Shown here: positions 5,236 through 8,649 of the stretch, one piece after another
Position numbering within the stretch: the stretch's first letter is position 1
Layout of the letters: each line of letters begins with the position of its first letter
Source of the DNA: an uncultured Candidatus Saccharibacteria bacterium
GTDB taxonomy: Bacteria > Patescibacteriota > Saccharimonadia > Saccharimonadales > Saccharimonadaceae
Assembly (NCBI GenBank): GCA_938049075.1
Contig: CALICZ010000152.1
Span: forward strand, 1 to 8,649
Length of the DNA: 8,649 nucleotides
Reading direction: 5' to 3'
Made by a program: the position numbers and the translations under genes
Notes under the pieces: model-generated
The model's database searches: none
Told to the model about the DNA's origin: nothing
Seen by the model: only the letters and a program-made list of their open reading frames with translations

Positions 5236-7545
5236 ATGATGACTCAATCATATTCCACCGCTCGTCCCTTCTCGACATATTGGCGATATATCCTTGCTGG
5301 TGTGTTGTGTGTGAGTTTATTTGCTGCGACTGTCCTCTCCCGCCCAGCCCAAGCAGTGACGGCAGCCGATTGGCGAGCAGGCAATATCGTTGATGATTTG
5401 CTCTTTACCAATAGCGACGATATGTCAGTGGCAGATATTCAGGCGTTTCTCAATAGCCTCAACCCACAATGCGACACCTATGGCCGGCAGCCTGCTGCCG
5501 AACATGGCAGGCGCGATATCAGCCGAGCACAGTATGCCGCCGCTCGCGGTTGGCATGGGCCTCCATATGTCTGCCTCAAGGACTATTATGAAGTGCCTAA
5601 ATACACACCGGGCAATTACATCCCTGCCAATAACTTCAGTGGAACGATCCCCGCTGGAGCAGTCAGTGCCGCGCAGATTATCTATGATGCTGCCAAGCAG
5701 AACAATCTCAACCCTAAAGTCCTGCTGGTGAAAATCGCCACCGAGTCGGCTGGCCCGCTCACCTCTGACACTTGGCCCCTCCAAAACCAATACACCTATG
5801 CCATGGGTTCGCACTGCCCCGATAGTGGCCCGGGTGGCAGCGCCAATTGCGATCGCAACTATGCTGGCTTCTCGATGCAAGTTGCCTCAGGAGCACAGCT
5901 CATCCGCTGGTATCTGGATAGTATGCAGCAACCGTGGTGGTCGTACAAAAAGCCGTTTGCGACCAATCGTATCCTGTGGAATGTGGTGCAGCGAGGCTGC
6001 GGCGCTGGCGATGTGTATATCGAGAGCAAGGCCACAGCGGCGCTCTACACCTACACACCATACCAGCCCAACCAAGCAGCCCTGGCTAATATGTATGGCT
6101 TAGGCGATCATTGCAGCGCCTATGGCAACCGCAACTTTTGGCGCGTGTGGAACGACTGGTTTGGCTCGACCCAGCATAGCCGGCCACTTATCAGCTTCCG
6201 ATCGCACAGCAGCTACATCGGCTGGACAGGGGTAATTCATAACCGTGGCATTACAGGCGTCACTGGTCAAAGCAAGGCAATGCAAGCTCTCACGATCGAT
6301 GGTGAGGTAACTTATACCTCATACAGCAACGAGCGCGGTTGGCAGCCCACTGTACAGGGTAGTATGCAATCGGGTACAACAGGGCTTGGCCGGCCAATCA
6401 CCGCCGTCAAAATCCAGCCAACTGGTACTCTCGCCCAGGCGTACGACATCTACTATCGCGCCCACGTGAGCTACATTGGCTGGATGGGCTGGGCCAAGAA
6501 TGGTGAAGTGGCTGGTGTAACTGGCGGAGCTAACAATGCTATCGAAGCGATCGAAATAAAGCTTGTGCGCAAAGGAACGCCTGCGCCTGGGTCATCTGGA
6601 ATAGCGTATAAAAATATTGCAACACATGGCGACCCATCACCCCTTAGACTCTCACTCAATTCACATGTTGGTATGGTTGGCTGGCAGCCAGAAGTGCGCG
6701 ATGAGATGATGAGTGGTACCACTGGCCAAAGCCGCCGCATCGAAGCAATCAAAGCATCGCTCCACAACACAACGGGCCTGTCAGGCAGCATCCAATATTC
6801 ATCACACGTTAGCTACGTCGGCTGGCAAGATTGGAAACAAGCAGGCGACGTATCTGGCACGACAGGGCAATTCCGCTCCATCGAGGCAGTCCGCTTCTTA
6901 CTTACCGGCAAACTTGCCACTACATACGACATCTGGTACCGAGGTTACTCGCAATACGTCGGCTGGATGGGCTGGGCTAAGAATGGCCAACCAGCTGGTT
7001 CGACTGGTGCCTACCGACAACTCGAAGCACTAGAGGTGCGCCTTGTGCCTAAGCATACACTCAGCTTGCCTGGCGGTGCCTTTTATAACCCAACCAATAC
7101 TGCTGTGCCCGATCTCTACCAACTGAGCTACGCTGCCCACGTAGGCTACATCGGCTGGATGCCCGATGTGTCACACCCTATCATGGCTGGCACCACTGGA
7201 AAATCACGCTATCTCGAGGCAATCCGTCTTGGCAAAGCCGTATCGCTGCGCAATGGTTCACCTATTACCATCCAGTGCGAAGCAAAAACTGCTGGCCAGT
7301 GGCTCCCATCAGTCACTCTCTCACCATCGCAGCCCTGTGGCACGACTGGCCAGCGCAAAGCACTCGAAAGCCTTAAGTTTAGCCTCAGCCCCACCGACAC
7401 CGCTCGCTACGATATTTATTACAACACTCACCTCTCCTGGGTAGGTTGGCAGGGCTGGAAAAAGAATGGCGAAGTAGCTGGCGACCGGCCCAGCTCACAT
7501 GTCGAAGCAGTGATGATGAAGCTCGTCGAGAAGAGTAACGAGTGA
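5236..7545 (+). CDS. Secreted lysozyme-like domain protein with nine ChW repeats
   Basis: The 769-residue product has a signal peptide (hydrophobic 18-34, likely cleavage after AQA at 38-40). Residues about 41-312 resemble a secreted domain common in Actinobacteria, often annotated 'hemagglutinin' or hypothetical: an early DDMSVADIQAFLN, NPKVLLVKIATESAG (159-173), DTWP (178-181), YAMGSHCPD (188-196), GFSMQV (211-216), YTPYQPNQAALA (273-284) and a closing SAYGNRNFWRVWNDWFGS (294-311). The LL-x4-E-S pattern is like lysozyme/lytic-transglycosylase folds, making Glu170 a candidate catalytic residue; actinobacterial relatives tend to have K-E-Q where this has T-E-S. Residues 318-764 are nine ChW (PF07538-like) repeats, thought to bind cell surfaces or macromolecules. 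Six cysteines in the first domain and a pair in repeat 8 suggest disulfides outside the cell. No sortase signal or C-terminal membrane helix is present. Likely role: binding, and perhaps cutting, cell wall, possibly that of a host. Activity unproven. Confidence 0.88.
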   Translation: MMTQSYSTARPFSTYWRYILAGVLCVSLFAATVLSRPAQAVTAADWRAGNIVDDLLFTNSDDMSVADIQAFLNSLNPQCDTYGRQPAAEHGRRDISRAQYAAARGWHGPPYVCLKDYYEVPKYTPGNYIPANNFSGTIPAGAVSAAQIIYDAAKQNNLNPKVLLVKIATESAGPLTSDTWPLQNQYTYAMGSHCPDSGPGGSANCDRNYAGFSMQVASGAQLIRWYLDSMQQPWWSYKKPFATNRILWNVVQRGCGAGDVYIESKATAALYTYTPYQPNQAALANMYGLGDHCSAYGNRNFWRVWNDWFGSTQHSRPLISFRSHSSYIGWTGVIHNRGITGVTGQSKAMQALTIDGEVTYTSYSNERGWQPTVQGSMQSGTTGLGRPITAVKIQPTGTLAQAYDIYYRAHVSYIGWMGWAKNGEVAGVTGGANNAIEAIEIKLVRKGTPAPGSSGIAYKNIATHGDPSPLRLSLNSHVGMVGWQPEVRDEMMSGTTGQSRRIEAIKASLHNTTGLSGSIQYSSHVSYVGWQDWKQAGDVSGTTGQFRSIEAVRFLLTGKLATTYDIWYRGYSQYVGWMGWAKNGQPAGSTGAYRQLEALEVRLVPKHTLSLPGGAFYNPTNTAVPDLYQLSYAAHVGYIGWMPDVSHPIMAGTTGKSRYLEAIRLGKAVSLRNGSPITIQCEAKTAGQWLPSVTLSPSQPCGTTGQRKALESLKFSLSPTDTARYDIYYNTHLSWVGWQGWKKNGEVAGDRPSSHVEAVMMKLVEKSNE
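6187..7527 (+). repeat. Nine ChW repeats arranged as three triplets (161-residue period)
   Basis: Repeats of about 38-41 residues lie at protein positions 318-355, 358-395, 403-444, 469-508, 519-556, 564-604, 628-665, 677-717 and 725-764. The core pattern is an aromatic-rich strand, H-x-x-Y-[IV]-G-W, then G-T-T-G and E-A-[IL]. Every third repeat (starts at 403, 564 and 725) is a distinct type beginning Y-D-I-[YW]-Y, with GW-x-GW-x-K-N-G and ending LV. The offsets between these are exactly 161 residues (483 nt) each, so the array grew by duplicating a triplet. Repeat 8 is the most divergent, with Gln-Trp in place of Gly-Trp and two cysteines (681, 701). Linkers between triplets are Pro/Gly-rich. 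Confidence 0.85.
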
Positions 7546-7550
7546 TCAAC

Positions 7551-7587
7551 ATATAAAACACTCCTCCCATATCTGTGGGAGGAGTGT
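7551..7587 (-). terminator. Intrinsic terminator between convergent genes
   Basis: ACACTCCTCCCA (7558-7569) and TGGGAGGAGTGT (7576-7587) form a perfect 12-bp G+C-rich stem with a 6-nt loop. On the minus strand the hairpin is followed by TTTTATAT, the U-rich tail of a terminator for the glycosyltransferase gene ending at 7613. On the plus strand it follows the ChW-protein stop by 12 nt but is trailed by CATACGTTAT, so it may stop that message less efficiently or only protect its end. Confidence 0.88.
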
Positions 7588-7612
7588 CATACGTTATAAC
7601 AAGACAACAACT

Positions 7613-8649
7613 TTATTCGTAAATCGCTGCCACTTTCTCCTCAATATTCTTCCATTGATAGTCGTTGGCGGTTTGGCGACCACCAGCGATGAGTTTGTCA
7701 CGCAGCGCTTTGTCCGCTACCAGGCGCTCTACGGCCGCGACACCAGCCGCGATATCGCCCTGTTGGTAGAGGAGACAGTTCTCACCATCCTTGAGGTACT
7801 CGACATTACCGCCATTAGGCACCACTACTGCGAGGCCACCAGTTGCCATCATCTCAAGTGGTGGATAGGAGAAACTCTCGAGGATGCTTGTCTTGATAAG
7901 AATGTCACAGCTGGCGTATACTTCGCCGACCTTCTCAGGCGCAATGCGATTGTAGAATGTATCGACGCGGTACCAGTCCTTGGGTTCTTTGCGGTACGAT
8001 AGGTATGAAATCTCATACTTCGCAGGGTCGAGCTGGTTGATGATGCGGAAGGCTTCGTCGGTATTCTTATACTCGCTTTTACTATCGCCCTCAACGAGGA
8101 TTTTTATCTTGCGACCACTGTCAAAATCGCGCTCGCGGTATGGATAATACTCGATATCGATGCCGTTCGAGACATACTTCGCATCCTTGCCAAACATATC
8201 TTTGAGCCACTTCTGGCACCAGAGCGACATTGTTACATAGCGCACACCCGACTGGTCACAGTACGATGCATTGGCCGCGAAGCGTGGCCCACCCGTGCCG
8301 GGGATATAAAAATCAGTCTCGAAGTTCTGGACGAAGTAGAGCCGATTGCGTACATTGGGGTGCTTTTTGATAATCTCTACCGTTGACCACAGTGTCGCCA
8401 CTTGCGTGTCGAAGAAGGCCTCTATCTTCGTCTTGTGCGCTGTAATAACATTGAAGCCTGGCAATTCAGAGCGGTATTGGTAGGTCTTTTTGGCCTGCTT
8501 GAGGGCATGCTTACTCACCGAATCGATCAGTGTTACATCCCAGCCTGCCTTGCGCAGCACTTTTTTCCCCTTCATTGATTGATAGCGCGGCAGCATATCT
8601 TTAATGACGCGCGTCAGGACGTGGCCGATGTGCGGCTTTCCGTTCGCCG
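7613..8649 (-). CDS. WsaF-like GT4 glycosyltransferase with a replaced N-terminus
   Basis: The frame is open from the right edge to TAA at 7613; the first internal ATG is at 8594-8596 and gives 327 residues (numbering used here). From residue about 21 onward it is a GT-B, family 4 glycosyltransferase like WsaF and other rhamnan-type enzymes: YFVQNFETDFY (87-97), MSLWCQKWLKDMFG (123-136), SNGID (143-147), a second Rossmann domain from about 164, YKN near 176-178, YASCDILIKTS (227-237) and the EX7E pair Glu240/Glu248 in ESFSYPPLEMM. Such enzymes add sugars, often rhamnose, to surface glycans in the cytosol, which suits the nearby rfbD and flippase. The expected first strand and glycine-rich loop are missing; the residues before VTLID are instead the HIGH region of isoleucyl-tRNA synthetase. 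As it stands the enzyme would lack part of its acceptor domain. A strong terminator follows. GT call confident; true start not in this window. Confidence 0.85.
   Translation of the reverse strand, partial: ANGKPHIGHVLTRVIKDMLPRYQSMKGKKVLRKAGWDVTLIDSVSKHALKQAKKTYQYRSELPGFNVITAHKTKIEAFFDTQVATLWSTVEIIKKHPNVRNRLYFVQNFETDFYIPGTGGPRFAANASYCDQSGVRYVTMSLWCQKWLKDMFGKDAKYVSNGIDIEYYPYRERDFDSGRKIKILVEGDSKSEYKNTDEAFRIINQLDPAKYEISYLSYRKEPKDWYRVDTFYNRIAPEKVGEVYASCDILIKTSILESFSYPPLEMMATGGLAVVVPNGGNVEYLKDGENCLLYQQGDIAAGVAAVERLVADKALRDKLIAGGRQTANDYQWKNIEEKVAAIYE
8537..8649 (-). pseudogene. ileS: Isoleucyl-tRNA synthetase HIGH-motif fragment fused in frame to the GT
   Basis: Reading leftward from the edge, 37 codons encode A-N-G-K-P-H-I-G-H, then V-L-T-R-V-I-K-D, then RYQSMKGKKVLRKAGWD. 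This matches the class I isoleucyl-tRNA synthetase nucleotide-binding region (family pattern PPxANGxPHxGHxLxRxxKD...RYxxMxGxxVxRKAGWDTHGLPVE). The HIGH signature is at 8621-8632. The family has T-H-G-L-P-V-E after G-W-D; here the sequence switches to V-T-L-I-D of the glycosyltransferase. The partial codon at the edge (?CG) is consistent with the Thr found in P-P-T-A-N-G variants. Leucyl-, valyl- and methionyl-tRNA synthetases have different residues around their HIGH motifs, so IleRS is the best fit. It is either a chimera artefact or the remnant of a true recombination. Confidence 0.75.

Noticed and set aside
5425..5880. Long minus-strand frame inside the ChW gene
   Set aside because: A shadow of the G+C-rich coding frame on the plus strand; no signal or homology. 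The same holds for the other frames antisense to or out of phase with the large genes.
6187..7527. CRISPR or DNA-level satellite for the 483-bp periodicity
   Set aside because: The period is conserved in protein sequence with diverged codons and linkers; there are no short identical direct repeats with spacers.
7543..7545. UGA recoding as in SR1/Gracilibacteria
   Set aside because: UGA ends the ChW gene right after the last complete repeat and just before a terminator, and no gene here contains internal UGA.
8573..8596. ATG codons at 8596 or 8575 as the natural start of the glycosyltransferase
   Set aside because: The frame continues upstream with unmistakable IleRS residues, and a GT4 protein should begin with a strand and glycine loop well before V-T-L-I-D; neither ATG restores them.

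Overview
The window looks like a cell-surface and cell-wall polysaccharide region from a candidate-phyla bacterium, most likely Saccharibacteria (TM7) or a close Patescibacteria relative (inference, moderate confidence). The clues are a secreted enzyme-like domain of the type common in Actinobacteria (the usual hosts of Saccharibacteria) joined to ChW ('clostridial hydrophobic with conserved Trp') repeats, a DUF2142 membrane protein, very short or absent mRNA leaders behind extended -10 promoters, and normal use of UGA as stop, which argues against the UGA-recoding SR1/Gracilibacteria. No 16S or ribosomal-protein marker is present, so the taxon is not proven.

Layout, left to right. Positions 1-413 (minus strand) hold the N-terminal part of a GT8-type glycosyltransferase whose metal-binding DxD motif reads N-P-H. 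Just upstream in the same operon, 430-1287 (minus), is RmlD/RfbD, the last enzyme of dTDP-L-rhamnose synthesis, with an extended -10 promoter. A 391-bp stretch without a supported gene (1288-1678) holds that promoter and a perfect 14-bp palindrome. Next, 1679-2905 (minus) is a Wzx/MOP-type polysaccharide flippase. It is divergently transcribed, across a 92-bp promoter region, from a DUF2142 (GT-C-like) membrane protein at 2998-4434 (plus). Both of those genes appear to be leaderless.

At 4660-7545 (plus) lies a two-gene unit: a small membrane-anchored protein with an extracellular beta-rich domain, then, with no gap between stop and start, a 769-residue secreted protein. The latter has a signal peptide, a lysozyme/transglycosylase-like N-terminal domain with a candidate catalytic Glu170, and nine ChW repeats built as three triplets whose third members lie exactly 161 residues apart. 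A strong 12-bp hairpin at 7558-7587 separates it from a convergent gene. That gene (7613 to the right edge, minus) has the C-terminal two thirds of a WsaF-like GT4 glycosyltransferase, but its N-terminus is the HIGH-motif segment of isoleucyl-tRNA synthetase, joined in frame at a Gly-Trp-Asp. This is either an assembly or amplification chimera or a true recombination product.

Together, the RmlD, GT8, GT4, flippase and DUF2142 genes fit synthesis, export and modification of a rhamnose-containing surface glycan. The 4660-7545 pair fits a surface-anchored or secreted wall-binding, possibly wall-cutting, system. The most notable points are the synthetase/glycosyltransferase junction, the 3x3 ChW architecture with its membrane-anchored neighbour, and the GT8 lacking DxD.
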